From Cytomitobacter sp965233735 (GTDB taxonomy: Bacteria; Pseudomonadota; Alphaproteobacteria; CAJXXZ01; 1604HC), in the NCBI GenBank assembly GCA_965233735.1, contig OZ247501.1:496001-560000 (forward strand): 64,000 nucleotides of DNA. Direction: 5' to 3'. Of this stretch, positions 28,057 to 37,577 are shown piece by piece. The notes under the pieces are model-generated. The model saw nothing but the letters and a program-made list of their open reading frames with translations. It made no database searches and was not told where the DNA came from. The stretch's first letter is position 1; each line of letters begins with the position of its first letter. Both the position numbers and the translations under genes were made by a program.

Positions 28057-29028
28057 TTAATTAGAGATATTTGCTATTAAGGTTTCTGCAATTTTAACAC
28101 CATTTAAAGATCCACCAATTCGGATGTTATCGTAAGAAATCCACATACTTAAAATATTATTTGTCACTCTGATTCTGCTAATAAAAATCAAGCTTTCTCC
28201 TGAAGATTCTTTTTGAGTGATATAAGAATCATCTCTATCGCATACATGTATCAATTCAGAGCTTTTCAACGCTTTAATAGCGCTGTCTCTATCAAGATCA
28301 CATGGAATGTGAAGATCAATAGCATGTCCCTTTAAAACAGGAACGCGAGAACATGTGATTGAGATATTTATTTTCTTGTCCAAAATCTTTTTAACTTCTT
28401 GTTTTACTTTAGACTCTTCTGAAGATACAAAATTTGAATCTAATTCTCCAATCTGAGGTAACACATCAAAAGCAATGCTTTTTTTGAAAAATGTAGCATT
28501 AACATCTGAATGCATGAATATTTTTTTAGTTTCTTCTAGTAATGCTTTAGTTCCATTATTTCCAGCTCCAGATACTGATTGAAATGCTGATGCAAAAACA
28601 TTGTTAATTTTTGTTTTTTGTAATAATTTATTTAACACTATAGAAAGAGGAATGGCTACGCAATTAGGAGATGATACTATTTTATTGTTTTTAAAAGTTT
28701 CTGAATTGATTTCTGGAATGCATAAAGGAATTTCAGCATCCATTCTTAAAGCTTCAGATTTATCAATTAAAATTGCATCAGACTCATAAATATCTCCTAA
28801 ATAAGTTTTTACTACAGAGCTATTAGCTGCATTGAAAATAATATCTGCATTTTTGAAATCAAACTCATCTAACTTTGTGCAAGCCATGACTTTATTATCA
28901 ATAGAAATTTCTTGCTCTACTTTTGTAAGTAAATACAAATTTTTGATAGGAAAATCTCTTTCATATAGAACTTCAATTATGGATCTACCAATTAATCCAC
29001 TTGCTCCAATAATAGCTATATTAAACAT
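28057..29028 (-). CDS. asd: Aspartate-semialdehyde dehydrogenase
   Basis: Reduces aspartyl phosphate to the semialdehyde for DAP, lysine, threonine and methionine synthesis. The 323 residues show the NADP-binding start IAIIGASGLIGRSI, the catalytic Cys in SSPNCVAIPLS, the SVSGAGNNGTKAL loop, and CSRVPVLKGHAIDLH with the active-site His. DapA, the next DAP-pathway enzyme, is at 39761-40561, so the organism seems to make diaminopimelate. The gene stands alone on the minus strand. Confidence 0.94.
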   Translation of the reverse strand: MFNIAIIGASGLIGRSIIEVLYERDFPIKNLYLLTKVEQEISIDNKVMACTKLDEFDFKNADIIFNAANSSVVKTYLGDIYESDAILIDKSEALRMDAEIPLCIPEINSETFKNNKIVSSPNCVAIPLSIVLNKLLQKTKINNVFASAFQSVSGAGNNGTKALLEETKKIFMHSDVNATFFKKSIAFDVLPQIGELDSNFVSSEESKVKQEVKKILDKKINISITCSRVPVLKGHAIDLHIPCDLDRDSAIKALKSSELIHVCDRDDSYITQKESSGESLIFISRIRVTNNILSMWISYDNIRIGGSLNGVKIAETLIANISN

Positions 29029-29085
29029 AGGTTAATTATTTCATAAAGTAATAAATAAAACTATGTGATTATATTTTAGAAGAAT

Positions 29086-30519
29086 TTAGGGATTTTGAAG
29101 GTTATTTAATTTTTCAAGTTTTTTTATATTATTTGTCTTTTCTTCAATTAGTTTCTCAAGTTTTTTTATATTATTTGCACTTTCTTCAAGTGCTTGTTTA
29201 TGATTTTCTTTAATTAGGTTTTCGACTTTTTTATATAAAGCCTTAATTTCATGTAAAGCGAAGTAAGCACTTACATCATCATGATTATTTAGCAAATCTA
29301 AAATAAAATTGTCATAATTAGGTAAATTTATATATTCATTGGAGAATTTATTCATTATTGATGATAGTGAGTCAGTTTTTGGCTGTCCTAATAACTCTTC
29401 AAAATATTGCAAATTTTCTAAAGTCATTGATAATAATCCGAAATCACGGTTCCCTATAGGAGTATAACGAAATTCACTATCAATATTAGCCATAAATCTG
29501 GTAACGTTAATGCAATCGTTAAAGTATTGTATATCAAATTTATCACTGATGAAATTTATATGTCTAAATGACATCAAAAGCTTAATTTCATTTAACAATT
29601 TATTGTCTTCTAATAAACTACTTATGCAAGTAAACTTATTACGTTCATCAATTTTAATTGTAGATGTAATAAGATTTATAGTATATGCTATATTTTTGTT
29701 TCCATATAAAATGAAACTCAACACCTCGCTAATACAATTAACAGGAATAGGATCATGATCGTTAGGGTTGAAATTAGGATTAAATATGTCAAAGATATTA
29801 ATTCCTTTATCTCTATCATCTCCTCCATAAATATTAATATTTTCTGTTTTTTTATCTTGCTCTTCTATAAATTGATGTAATTCATCTCTCCTTGATTTAG
29901 ATTTAGCATTATTTCTTTTTGTTTGAGTGTCTACAGCTTCTATGCCTGTCATTTCTAGTGCGTCAACAATCAATAGGCTTCTATCAAATGGTTTTCTAAC
30001 TAATTCAGAAGCAAGCACTTGATTATAATTACATGAACTTGCTTTGTTTAGAAATTCCGTAAAATGTGAATAGAATGAATTTATAGTGCTTTTGTCATTA
30101 AAATTATATGATCTAAATAATATGTCTTTCATTTCTGATATCTCAATACCAATAGTTGGAAGTAAAATACTTTTTGCTTCTTTTATATTTCCTATTTTTA
30201 AAGAATTCAAAACTTGATCACAGAGCTCATATTTCATATTTTTCATTCTTGACAGCGAGTGATAAATACCTGATATTTGTCGAGAATGCCAAGTCTCGCA
30301 GTTAAATTTATTTTCTATATTTGTAGGATTTACATCGATTTCATTAAGATCAATATTGTAAGAATCAAATAGCATATCTAATGCATTAAACATGTCTGAA
30401 TAGAATTCATTATCTATTGTTTTAAAAGTTTGCGTTTGAACTTTGATATTTGTTCTAGAAAACAAGTCAAAAGTTGCTTTCAAATTTACAGATAAAAATA
30501 ATATTAACAATTTTTTCAT
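29086..30519 (-). CDS. Secreted unknown protein, paralogue of the 11446-12366 gene
   Basis: A 477-residue protein. The start at 30519 gives a clean signal peptide (MKKLLILFLSVNLKA) and sits 6 nt after a perfect TATAAT; upstream in-frame codons are less likely. The middle contains a basic/acidic linker (NNAKSKSRRDELHQFIEEQ). The region from about residue 250 to 420 is related to the protein at 11446, sharing ELLGQPKT ... NEYINLPNY. The extreme C-terminus is a short direct repeat, SANNIKKLEKLIEEKTNN then NIKKLEKLNNLQNP, that reads as coiled coil. No known family is recognised; with its paralogue it forms a lineage-specific exported family. Confidence 0.72.
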   Translation of the reverse strand: MKKLLILFLSVNLKATFDLFSRTNIKVQTQTFKTIDNEFYSDMFNALDMLFDSYNIDLNEIDVNPTNIENKFNCETWHSRQISGIYHSLSRMKNMKYELCDQVLNSLKIGNIKEAKSILLPTIGIEISEMKDILFRSYNFNDKSTINSFYSHFTEFLNKASSCNYNQVLASELVRKPFDRSLLIVDALEMTGIEAVDTQTKRNNAKSKSRRDELHQFIEEQDKKTENINIYGGDDRDKGINIFDIFNPNFNPNDHDPIPVNCISEVLSFILYGNKNIAYTINLITSTIKIDERNKFTCISSLLEDNKLLNEIKLLMSFRHINFISDKFDIQYFNDCINVTRFMANIDSEFRYTPIGNRDFGLLSMTLENLQYFEELLGQPKTDSLSSIMNKFSNEYINLPNYDNFILDLLNNHDDVSAYFALHEIKALYKKVENLIKENHKQALEESANNIKKLEKLIEEKTNNIKKLEKLNNLQNP

Positions 30520-30525
30520 ATATAT

Positions 30526-30555
30526 ATTATATGTCATAACATAAGAACATTGCAA
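30526..30555 (-). promoter_or_regulatory. Promoter of the 29086-30519 gene, leaderless geometry
   Basis: On the minus strand TTGCAA (30555-30550), 18-nt spacer, then consensus TATAAT (30531-30526), ending 6 nt before the ATG at 30519. It also fixes the start codon choice. Confidence 0.6.
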
Positions 30556-30565
30556 GTTTTAACAA

Positions 30566-31222
30566 CTATTCTTTAATTAAATTAGTATTCAATTTGAGAA
30601 ACTTAAATGCTGCATCTTTTTCAGCTAATTTTATTGAATTGTGAACTCCAATGATTTTATGATTATTAATCTCTAATTCAACAGTATATTGAGGATTATG
30701 AGGAGGGCCATCTTGTTTTATTAATGTATATTTATACTCATTATAAGTTTTATGAGCCCAATTTTGTAATATAGATTTTGGGTCTAACTCAGCAAAACTC
30801 ATAGAGTGTTTTGGCCAATTATTTTTAATTAAATTGTGAGCAGAATCCCACCCTCCATCTAAAAATACAGCTCCAATAATAGCTTCGCATGCATCTACTA
30901 AAATTGTATCCATATGACTTGAAAGCCCATTCCACAAAACATACTCTTCTATTTTCCATAATTTTGCTATTTCTAATAAAGCAAATCGATTTACTTTTGT
31001 AGCAAGTTTTTCTGCACACTCTTTTTCTGACTTGTATCTTTCATCCCATACTGTTTTTGCAACTGATAAATTTAATACTCTATCTCCAATAAATTCTAGC
31101 AATTCAAATTTAGATTTTTGATGACTTGGATGAGTAAGAGCGTTTGAAGGATAGAAATTATCTTTAAAATTATAACCTATTGATGATTCAAGAAGTTGAA
31201 TAGATTCAGACAAACTTACCAA
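30566..31222 (-). CDS. rnc: Ribonuclease III
   Basis: Cleaves double-stranded RNA in rRNA and mRNA processing. The 218 residues show the signature FELLEFIGDRVLNL and the second catalytic block DACEAIIGAVFLDGG. A C-terminal double-stranded-RNA-binding domain (LQNWAHKTYNEYKYTLI to LAEKDAAFKFLKL) is present. It overlaps the end of lepB by 17 nt, the classical lepB-rnc order. Confidence 0.95.
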   Translation of the reverse strand: MVSLSESIQLLESSIGYNFKDNFYPSNALTHPSHQKSKFELLEFIGDRVLNLSVAKTVWDERYKSEKECAEKLATKVNRFALLEIAKLWKIEEYVLWNGLSSHMDTILVDACEAIIGAVFLDGGWDSAHNLIKNNWPKHSMSFAELDPKSILQNWAHKTYNEYKYTLIKQDGPPHNPQYTVELEINNHKIIGVHNSIKLAEKDAAFKFLKLNTNLIKE

Positions 31223-32009
31223 TTCGACTCCATTTCACATTCCAAATACTATGCAAAACGCTATAAGGTAAACGTAAGATCCAATTAATCCAATTTTCTT
31301 GCATTGGTAATCTTGATGATGATCCAAAAATTATTAAATGAGGTTTTCCTATAATTCTGTCATATGAAATTGAAGATGTGAAATCAAAAAATCTAAAATC
31401 TTTAGAAAAGTGCATATTATCTCCTATGCAAAACACGTGCTTTTCAGGAACTTCAAAAATTTCTGTATTATCAGTTTCCACATTTCTCCAATGAAGGTTT
31501 TCATTTTTCTTTCTTAAAATTTCATAAGTTTTTCCAGATTTGAAAGTGAATTGGTAAACATCCATTAATTCATGATTTCCATTATCATGCTTTAAGTTAT
31601 ATTCTCCAGTTTTCTTCATTTCCAATGGATGATTATTAACATAGACAACACCTGATTTGATTTGGACTTTATCTCCACCTACACCAATAATTCTTTTTGT
31701 GTAGAGTCTTCCAGGTTGTTTGTCCAATGAAAAACAAATCACATCTCCTCTTTTAGGGTCATGTGCAAAAGAGCGATTTTTCCAAAATGGAAGAAATCCA
31801 CCTACAATTGGAATAGACATTCTAGAAAATCCATAATTATACTTTGTAGCAATAACAATATCTCCATTTTCCATTGTTCTAGACATGGATTCTGATGGAA
31901 CAATATATGGTTCTAATATAAACATTCTAACAAATACAATAACCAACACCCAATATAAAGTGCTTTTTTTAGCTTTTTTAAATAAATACATTTCTAATTT
32001 TTGTAACAT
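31206..32009 (-). CDS. lepB: Signal peptidase I
   Basis: Removes signal peptides from exported proteins at the periplasmic face. The 267 residues from the ATG at 32009 have one N-terminal membrane segment (TLYWVLVIVFVRMFI), the catalytic Ser in PSESMSRT, the catalytic Lys in YTKRIIGVGGDKV, and the C-terminal box GDNMHFSKDFRF, where GDNRDNSxDSR is usual. A TTG 72 nt further upstream would add an unlikely extension. Followed by rnc with an overlap. Confidence 0.93.
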   Translation of the reverse strand: MLQKLEMYLFKKAKKSTLYWVLVIVFVRMFILEPYIVPSESMSRTMENGDIVIATKYNYGFSRMSIPIVGGFLPFWKNRSFAHDPKRGDVICFSLDKQPGRLYTKRIIGVGGDKVQIKSGVVYVNNHPLEMKKTGEYNLKHDNGNHELMDVYQFTFKSGKTYEILRKKNENLHWRNVETDNTEIFEVPEKHVFCIGDNMHFSKDFRFFDFTSSISYDRIIGKPHLIIFGSSSRLPMQENWINWILRLPYSVLHSIWNVKWSRIGKFV

Positions 32010-32159
32010 AAAATTATGATTATGTTTATAGATAAAAGAAATGAAATGGCATATATATATTGAAATGTTATCTTTAAACAATAAATTAATTCAATGATAA
32101 GTGTATGAATTTAATTAATATGGATAGTGTTTTCTTAGATTATAAGTTAAATTTTAAGT

Positions 32160-33263
32160 ATGTGGCCAATTGTTTTTGGAGTGTTTTTGATATTAAGTCT
32201 TGTGAAATTAGAATTTATTATACTTATTTTATTTTTTATAACTATATTTTTAATTGTTGCTAGTCAAAATAAAAGCACATCTGATCAGATTTTGAATTTT
32301 CTGAAAAATATAAATGTGAATAATATTGCGAGTAATTTTAATTTTTCTCCAAAAATTCCTAAGTTTAAAAGAATTAAATCTTTAGCTTTTTTATTGTCAA
32401 GTTTTATATTCTGTATGTGGATAGGGTGGACTGGATTTTATTGGGTTAAATTAAATGAAGAAGCTGTATTAATGAGATTTGGTGCAGTTATAGATCATAA
32501 GAAATCAGGTTGGTATTGGAAATTCCCATACCCAGTTGAGAGAGTGATAATTAGAGATGTTACTACAATTCATAAAATCAATACATCTGATTTATCTCGC
32601 TCTGATGGTCAAATGTTAACTAAAGATGAAAATATATTAACTGTATTTTTGACTGTATTTTGGAGAATTTCTAATTTGAATCAATATGTGTTTAAAGCAA
32701 CAGACCCAGAAGGTATATTAAAAGCAGCTACAGAAAGTATTGTTCGTCAAGTTATTGCTATGCATGATGCTGAGGAATGTCTAACAGTAAGTAGAGCTCA
32801 AATAGGACATAAAATCAAAAATGCTTTGTCAAATTTGATTGATTCTTATCAAATAGGAATAGAAATTATTGATATTCAAATGGGTAAAATTGACCCTCCA
32901 GACTCTGTGATAGATTCTTATAGAGATGTTGTGAAAGCTAAACTAGCGAAAGAAACAAAGCGAAATAAGGCAGAAAGTCATGCCAACTTTATTATTCCAA
33001 AAGCAAAAGGTGAAGCAATTTCAATTATTAATAAAGCAGAGGAATATAAGGTTTGTACTTTAGAAGCTGCAAAAGGTGAGTATGAATCATTTAAAGCAAA
33101 ATTACGTTCATATTCATCTAATCCTAAAGTTGCTAAAGAGTTTATGATATTTGATACAATGAGTTATGTTTTCTCAAATGCAAAAAATATAAATGTAGTA
33201 GACCCTAATGTTAAAGTCATGCTTTTGCAATCGGGAAACAAAGTTAACGGAGAAGTGAAATGA
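32160..33263 (+). CDS. hflK: FtsH protease regulator HflK
   Basis: A membrane-anchored SPFH/prohibitin protein that forms a cage with HflC around the FtsH protease. Of 367 residues, the N-terminus has hydrophobic segments (residues 1-35 and about 75-97), followed by the SPFH domain (EEAVLMRFGAVIDHKKSGWY, FPYPVERVIIRDVTTIH) and a helical stalk (SVIDSYRDVVKAKLAKET). It is directly followed by hflC with an ATGA overlap. A -10-like TAAATT ends 6 nt before the ATG. Confidence 0.93.
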   Translation: MWPIVFGVFLILSLVKLEFIILILFFITIFLIVASQNKSTSDQILNFLKNINVNNIASNFNFSPKIPKFKRIKSLAFLLSSFIFCMWIGWTGFYWVKLNEEAVLMRFGAVIDHKKSGWYWKFPYPVERVIIRDVTTIHKINTSDLSRSDGQMLTKDENILTVFLTVFWRISNLNQYVFKATDPEGILKAATESIVRQVIAMHDAEECLTVSRAQIGHKIKNALSNLIDSYQIGIEIIDIQMGKIDPPDSVIDSYRDVVKAKLAKETKRNKAESHANFIIPKAKGEAISIINKAEEYKVCTLEAAKGEYESFKAKLRSYSSNPKVAKEFMIFDTMSYVFSNAKNINVVDPNVKVMLLQSGNKVNGEVK

Positions 33264-34111
33264 TTTTTATTGTATTACCTATATTATTTTTTGTGTTTTT
33301 TAACAGTGCTTTTATTATAGACCAATCTAAGCAGGTGATTATTACTGAGTTTGGAAAGTTGGTGAAAATATACACATCTCCAGGTTTGCATTTTAAAATT
33401 CCTTTTATACAAAGCACTTATTTTTATGAAAAAAGAGTTCTTAATTGTGATGTTTCTGAAGTGGAGCTTACTTTAGGAGATCAAAAAAGATTAGTTGTTG
33501 ATGTTTTAGCAAGATATTATATTAAGGATCCTGTTTTGTTTTTCAAAAGTGTTCACAATCAACATTCTGCTGCAAAGAGGCTTAAGCTTATTATTATTGG
33601 TGATGTTCGAGATGTGTTGGGACAAGTAGTATTGCAAGATATTATTTCAAAAAAGAGAAATGTTGTAATCAGTGAAATACAAAAAAGAGTAGAAAAAGCT
33701 GTAAAAGTATTAGGAATAGGAATGATGGAAGTAAGAATTAAAAAAGCTATTCTTCCAGATGAAAACAATGAAGCTGTTTTTAATAGAATGAGAAGTGAAA
33801 GAGCAAAAGAAGCTCAAGAATGGCGTGGTCAAGCTGAGCAAGTTTCTAAATCAATAATTTCAAATGCTAATTTAGAATCTAGCTCTATTATTGCTCAAGC
33901 TAAACGTAGTGCAGAAGTTATTAAAGGTAAAGCAGATGCAGATGCAATGAAAATATTACAGTCATGTTATGGTGAAAATATGGAATTCACTCAATTGCTG
34001 TTAAATATTCAAAGTTATAAAAAAGCGTTGAATAATGAAAAAGTATGTTATTGGCTTTCTAGTCAAAATAATTACTTTAAAATGATTAATGATCAAAAAG
34101 GAATGTCATGA
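33260..34111 (+). CDS. hflC: FtsH protease regulator HflC
   Basis: Partner of HflK. The 283 residues comprise one N-terminal membrane segment (IFIVLPILFFVFFNSAFII), the SPFH domain (QVIITEFGKLVKIYTSPGLH, FYEKRVLNCDVSEVELTLGD), the conserved MRSERAKEAQEWRGQAEQ stretch and an Ala-rich stalk. It overlaps hflK by 4 nt at its start and the next gene by 4 nt at its end, so all three form one operon. Confidence 0.94.
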   Translation: MIFIVLPILFFVFFNSAFIIDQSKQVIITEFGKLVKIYTSPGLHFKIPFIQSTYFYEKRVLNCDVSEVELTLGDQKRLVVDVLARYYIKDPVLFFKSVHNQHSAAKRLKLIIIGDVRDVLGQVVLQDIISKKRNVVISEIQKRVEKAVKVLGIGMMEVRIKKAILPDENNEAVFNRMRSERAKEAQEWRGQAEQVSKSIISNANLESSSIIAQAKRSAEVIKGKADADAMKILQSCYGENMEFTQLLLNIQSYKKALNNEKVCYWLSSQNNYFKMINDQKGMS

Positions 34112-35517
34112 ATATAGTTAATAAAATAAAAGTAGGAGGCAAGGATATTTTCCCACTAGTAGAAGGTGGAAAAGGAATTAGCGCTACTAACGGAGAAAGC
34201 TCTGGAGCTTGGGCTGCATGTGGAGGAATAGGAACTATATCAGCTGTTTATGGAGATGTTAAAGAAAAGAATTTTGTTCAAATAAAAGGAATAGATGGAT
34301 TTGATGGGGAAACTAGAGATGAAAGGTCGAAGCAGTTAGCTGAACATTCCATTAATGCTACAGTTTCTCAAATTAAAATTGCAAAAGAGAGATCTAATGG
34401 AAATGGATTGCTTAATATAAATTTATTGTGGGAATTAGCTCAAACTAAAGAAATGTTGAATGGAATTCTAGAAAAGGCTGGTAATTTATTGCATGGAGTT
34501 ACTTGTGGAGCTGGAATCCCTTATCAATTAGGAGAAATCGTGTCTAAATATGGCTTGATGTATTATCCAATTGTATCATCAGCTGTTGTTTTTAGAATTT
34601 TGTGGAAGAGAGCTTATTCGAAGTACAAAGATGCTCTTGGAGCTGTTGTATATGAAGATCCATGGTTGTCTGGTGGTCATTTAGGAATTAGCAATAGAGA
34701 AGACCCTGCTAAAAAAGAAGGTCCTTTGGATAGAGTTATGGCATTGCGAACTTCAATGAACGAATTGGGATTAAAATCTATTCCTATTATTATGGCAGGT
34801 GGAGTATGGAATTTAAGTGCCTTTGAAAAAGAATGGATTAATAATGATTTTCTACAGCCTCTTATGTTTCAATTTGGAACTAGGCCTTTATTGACAAAAG
34901 AAAGTCCTATTTCTGACGCTTGGAAAAACAAATTATTTGATCTAAAAGAAGGGGATATTGTTATTAATAAATTTAGCCCTACAGGATTCTACTCTTCTGC
35001 TGTGAATAATAGCTTCTTGGCAGAGCTAAGAGGAATTAGTGACAGACAAGTTGATTACTCTAGAACAAAAGATGATAATTTTTCTGAAGCATATAAATCT
35101 GGAAGACGTGAATTATATGTTCATAAAAATGACATGCCTAATGTTAAAAAATGGAATGATGAAGGTTACACAAAGGTCTTATATACTCCAGATGATACTA
35201 TAGTTTTTGTTACTGAAGAAAAAGCAAAGCAAATTGTAAAAGATCAAACTGATTGCGTAGGGTGTTTAAGTAAATGTAGATTTAGCAACTGGTCTAGTTC
35301 TGAAGGTTCAACAGGATATAAGCCTGATCCTAGATCATTTTGTATATATAAAAGTCTACATGATATTTCTCATGGAGGATCTATTGATAATAATTTGATG
35401 TTTGGTGGATACAATGCTTATAAATTTGCTAAAGATCCATTCTATAAAACAGAAGATGGAGAAAACTTCATTCCAACTGTTAAGCAATTATTTAATAAAA
35501 TTCTCACAGGTGACTGA
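34108..35517 (+). CDS. NAD(P)H-dependent flavin oxidoreductase, nitronate monooxygenase/FabK-like
   Basis: A 469-residue FMN-barrel protein. Recognisable are GVTCGAGIPYQLG, YYPIVSSAVVFRILWKR, DPWLSGGHLG, PIIMAGGVWN and FQFGTRPLLT, the phosphate- and flavin-binding loops of the nitronate monooxygenase/FabK superfamily. A Cys cluster, CVGCLSKCRFSNW, near residue 388 is unusual for the short forms and typical of a longer variant. The substrate is unclear: it could detoxify nitronates or act as an enoyl reductase-like enzyme. It is the third gene of the hflK-hflC operon (ATGA overlap), where a DegP-type protease is often found. Confidence 0.75.
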   Translation: MNIVNKIKVGGKDIFPLVEGGKGISATNGESSGAWAACGGIGTISAVYGDVKEKNFVQIKGIDGFDGETRDERSKQLAEHSINATVSQIKIAKERSNGNGLLNINLLWELAQTKEMLNGILEKAGNLLHGVTCGAGIPYQLGEIVSKYGLMYYPIVSSAVVFRILWKRAYSKYKDALGAVVYEDPWLSGGHLGISNREDPAKKEGPLDRVMALRTSMNELGLKSIPIIMAGGVWNLSAFEKEWINNDFLQPLMFQFGTRPLLTKESPISDAWKNKLFDLKEGDIVINKFSPTGFYSSAVNNSFLAELRGISDRQVDYSRTKDDNFSEAYKSGRRELYVHKNDMPNVKKWNDEGYTKVLYTPDDTIVFVTEEKAKQIVKDQTDCVGCLSKCRFSNWSSSEGSTGYKPDPRSFCIYKSLHDISHGGSIDNNLMFGGYNAYKFAKDPFYKTEDGENFIPTVKQLFNKILTGD

Positions 35518-36196
35518 TATTTCTTATTTAAGTTTATAAAATTTTTCCTGGCGAAAATTCTTACTTATGATATATATTTATTTAATATTATGTATAAATA
35601 ATTTAAATGCATATGATATATTGTTTTAAGCAAATAATATAAATGATTTATCTTTATCTTGAATATAAGTTCCATTTTTATAAGCATTTTAAGTGTTTTT
35701 ATTTGTTTGTTTATAAGTAAGAATTGTTTTTGACATCAACTCCATTATAAATATGTGAATTATATATGTATTGTTTTTTTTGTAAGCTTAGCTTGCTATA
35801 TAATCAATAACACCATGTTTTATAGAGTCTTCAATTATAAATTAGTTAATTTTTCTAATTGAAATTAAAAGAGACATGTTTGTATCTTATATATAATTAA
35901 AATCTTTATTATAAATGATAATTTTTATTTATTTATATGTGAGAAAATATAGTATTGAGTTGCCTTTATATATGTTGTCTAGAAATATATTAATATCCGC
36001 TTCATTGTTTATAAGCAATGTTTATTATAGAGCTTAGGATTAATAGTTCTCAAGAAAAGCATGCGTACTCATTATTTTTAATATTAACTCTACTTCAATT
36101 ATTAAGAAGAAATATTCTATACTTTTATTACCTTTATAATAGATATGATAGTTAAACCAATGTCATTTTTAGATTATATAAATATGCGTAGTAAAA
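35518..36196. other. Gene-free interval of about 680 bases
   Basis: No open frame, tRNA or clear terminator is visible between the flavin oxidoreductase gene and the end of rsmD. The stretch is very AT-rich. The one structure I see is a perfect 13-nt inverted repeat, AATTCTTACTTAT (35556-35568) and ATAAGTAAGAATT (35713-35725), 144 nt apart. It may be remains of lost genes. Confidence 0.5.
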
Positions 36197-36808
36197 CTAT
36201 TCAAGCTCAAGAAACGATATAGCTGAAATTCCAACTTCTTTTCGTTTAATTACAGAGAACCCTTCAAAATTATGCTCTTCTTTTTTTAGTGTTCTAACTA
36301 ATATCTTGGAATCTTTGTTTGTTAAATTATGGTCTAGTAAAGACTGCAATACTGTTTTTTCTTGATTCATTGGAAATGGCAGGTCTACAAATACAGTATC
36401 AAAACATTCAGTTATATTTTGAAGCTCCATCACATCTTGTACAAATGTTCTAGCATATGGAATATTTGTTTCAGTTGGATTTAAAGGTATTTTCCATTTT
36501 TTTATTGTTTCATTTAAGTTTTGAATGACTTTGTAATTATTATCTATAAATGTAACGTTATTAGCTCCTCTAGATAATGATTCCAATCCTAATGATCCAC
36601 TTCCGCAACATAAGTCACATACACTCTTCATCTCATGAAAATTTTCCAATGTATCAAACATGACTTTTCTAGCTCGTGTCAAAGGAGGTCTTGAAGGAAA
36701 AATAGTAGGAATTTCTTTCATTTTATAAATTCCTTTAATAATTCTAGGATTTTGTACTATCTTATTTATTCCTTTTGAACTTTGCTTTGATTTTATAATA
36801 TTAGGCAC
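36197..36808 (-). CDS. rsmD: 16S rRNA (guanine(966)-N2)-methyltransferase
   Basis: RsmD methylates G966 of 16S rRNA. The N-terminal PRIIKGIYKMKEI fits the RsmD start 'RIIAGKYKGRKL', followed by RPPLTRARKVMFDTL, the SAM-binding loop DLCCGSGSLGLESLSRGA and the catalytic segment VFVDLPF, where DPPY/F is usual. I favour the GTG at 36808, which overlaps the iscA stop by 8 nt, because an upstream ATG at 36862 would lie well inside iscA. That gives 203 residues, close to the family norm. It closes the isc operon. Confidence 0.83.
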   Translation of the reverse strand: MPNIIKSKQSSKGINKIVQNPRIIKGIYKMKEIPTIFPSRPPLTRARKVMFDTLENFHEMKSVCDLCCGSGSLGLESLSRGANNVTFIDNNYKVIQNLNETIKKWKIPLNPTETNIPYARTFVQDVMELQNITECFDTVFVDLPFPMNQEKTVLQSLLDHNLTNKDSKILVRTLKKEEHNFEGFSVIKRKEVGISAISFLELE

Positions 36809-37178
36809 TGAATGATTTACCACATGCGCATTTGCACTGTTCGTTCGGATTGTTAAATACAAATCCAGATGCGCTTTCTGTTTCGTGATATTCTATTACA
36901 GCTTCAGAAAGCATTTTCATAGCATTTTCATCCAAAAATGCTTTTATTCCATTAGTTTCAATGTAATTTTCTTCTTCTTCCATTACATATTCCATTCCAT
37001 ATGAAAGTCCAGCGCATCCATCTCTGTTCACATTTATTCTGATTCCGAATGGTCTGGTCCCTTTTTGATTTTCATATTTATCAAATTTTTCTTGTATTTT
37101 AGAAGCAGCTTTTTCATTGATTATTGGTGGAACAATATTTTCTATATTTATTTCTTGGTTATCATTTGAACAATTCAT
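36801..37178 (-). CDS. iscA: A-type iron-sulfur carrier protein IscA/ErpA
   Basis: A 125-residue HesB/IscA-family protein that carries Fe-S clusters to target proteins. The three cluster-binding Cys are visible: NRDGCAGLSYGMEY and the C-terminal CKCACGKSF, with the CxCG pattern. FVFNNPNEQ is also typical. The N-terminus has an extra ~35 acidic residues. It overlaps iscU by 4 nt and precedes rsmD. Confidence 0.9.
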   Translation of the reverse strand: MNCSNDNQEINIENIVPPIINEKAASKIQEKFDKYENQKGTRPFGIRINVNRDGCAGLSYGMEYVMEEEENYIETNGIKAFLDENAMKMLSEAVIEYHETESASGFVFNNPNEQCKCACGKSFSA

Positions 37179-37567
37179 TTTGTCTCCTTTTGTTTTGTTA
37201 TAAGATTTTCAATTGCATCTATAATAGCTTCTTCTGCCAAAACAGAGCAATGTGTTTTGATTGGAGGAAGATCTAGTTCATCAGCAATTTCTTTATTTGT
37301 GATCTTTTTTGCTTCTTCTAATGTTAATCCCATAACCTTTTCTGTCAAAACAGAGCTTGATGCAATTGCAGATCCACATCCAAATGTTTTGAATTTTACA
37401 TCTATAATTCTATCATTATTATCAGTTTGTATATAAATTTTCAAAACATCTCCACACCCAGGAGATCCTACAAACCCAACTCCTACATTTGGCAAATTTT
37501 CATCTAATGTTCCTACATTTTTAGGGTTTTTAAATGTTTCATTAATTTTTTCATTGTATCTATTCAT
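37175..37567 (-). CDS. iscU: Fe-S cluster scaffold protein IscU
   Basis: The 130-residue scaffold on which IscS-derived sulfur and iron form [2Fe-2S] clusters. The ligands are in SPGCGDVLKIYI, TFGCGSAIASSS and KTHCSVLAEEAI, and the LPPIK motif for HscA binding is present (LDLPPIKTHC). It starts 10 nt after the iscS end and overlaps iscA by 4 nt. Confidence 0.96.
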   Translation of the reverse strand: MNRYNEKINETFKNPKNVGTLDENLPNVGVGFVGSPGCGDVLKIYIQTDNNDRIIDVKFKTFGCGSAIASSSVLTEKVMGLTLEEAKKITNKEIADELDLPPIKTHCSVLAEEAIIDAIENLITKQKETK

Positions 37568-37577
37568 AATTATCTCC

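Noticed and set aside
30520..30555. Upstream start for the 29086-30519 gene
   Set aside because: It would place the start within the -35/-10 promoter and add 12 residues before a clear signal peptide.
34108..35517. Third gene of the hfl operon considered as a DegP-type protease
   Set aside because: No catalytic triad or PDZ motif; the flavin-barrel motifs are clear instead.
35556..35725. 13-nt inverted repeat considered as insertion-sequence ends
   Set aside because: No transposase frame or target duplication lies between or beside the arms, and the 144-nt interior is non-coding.
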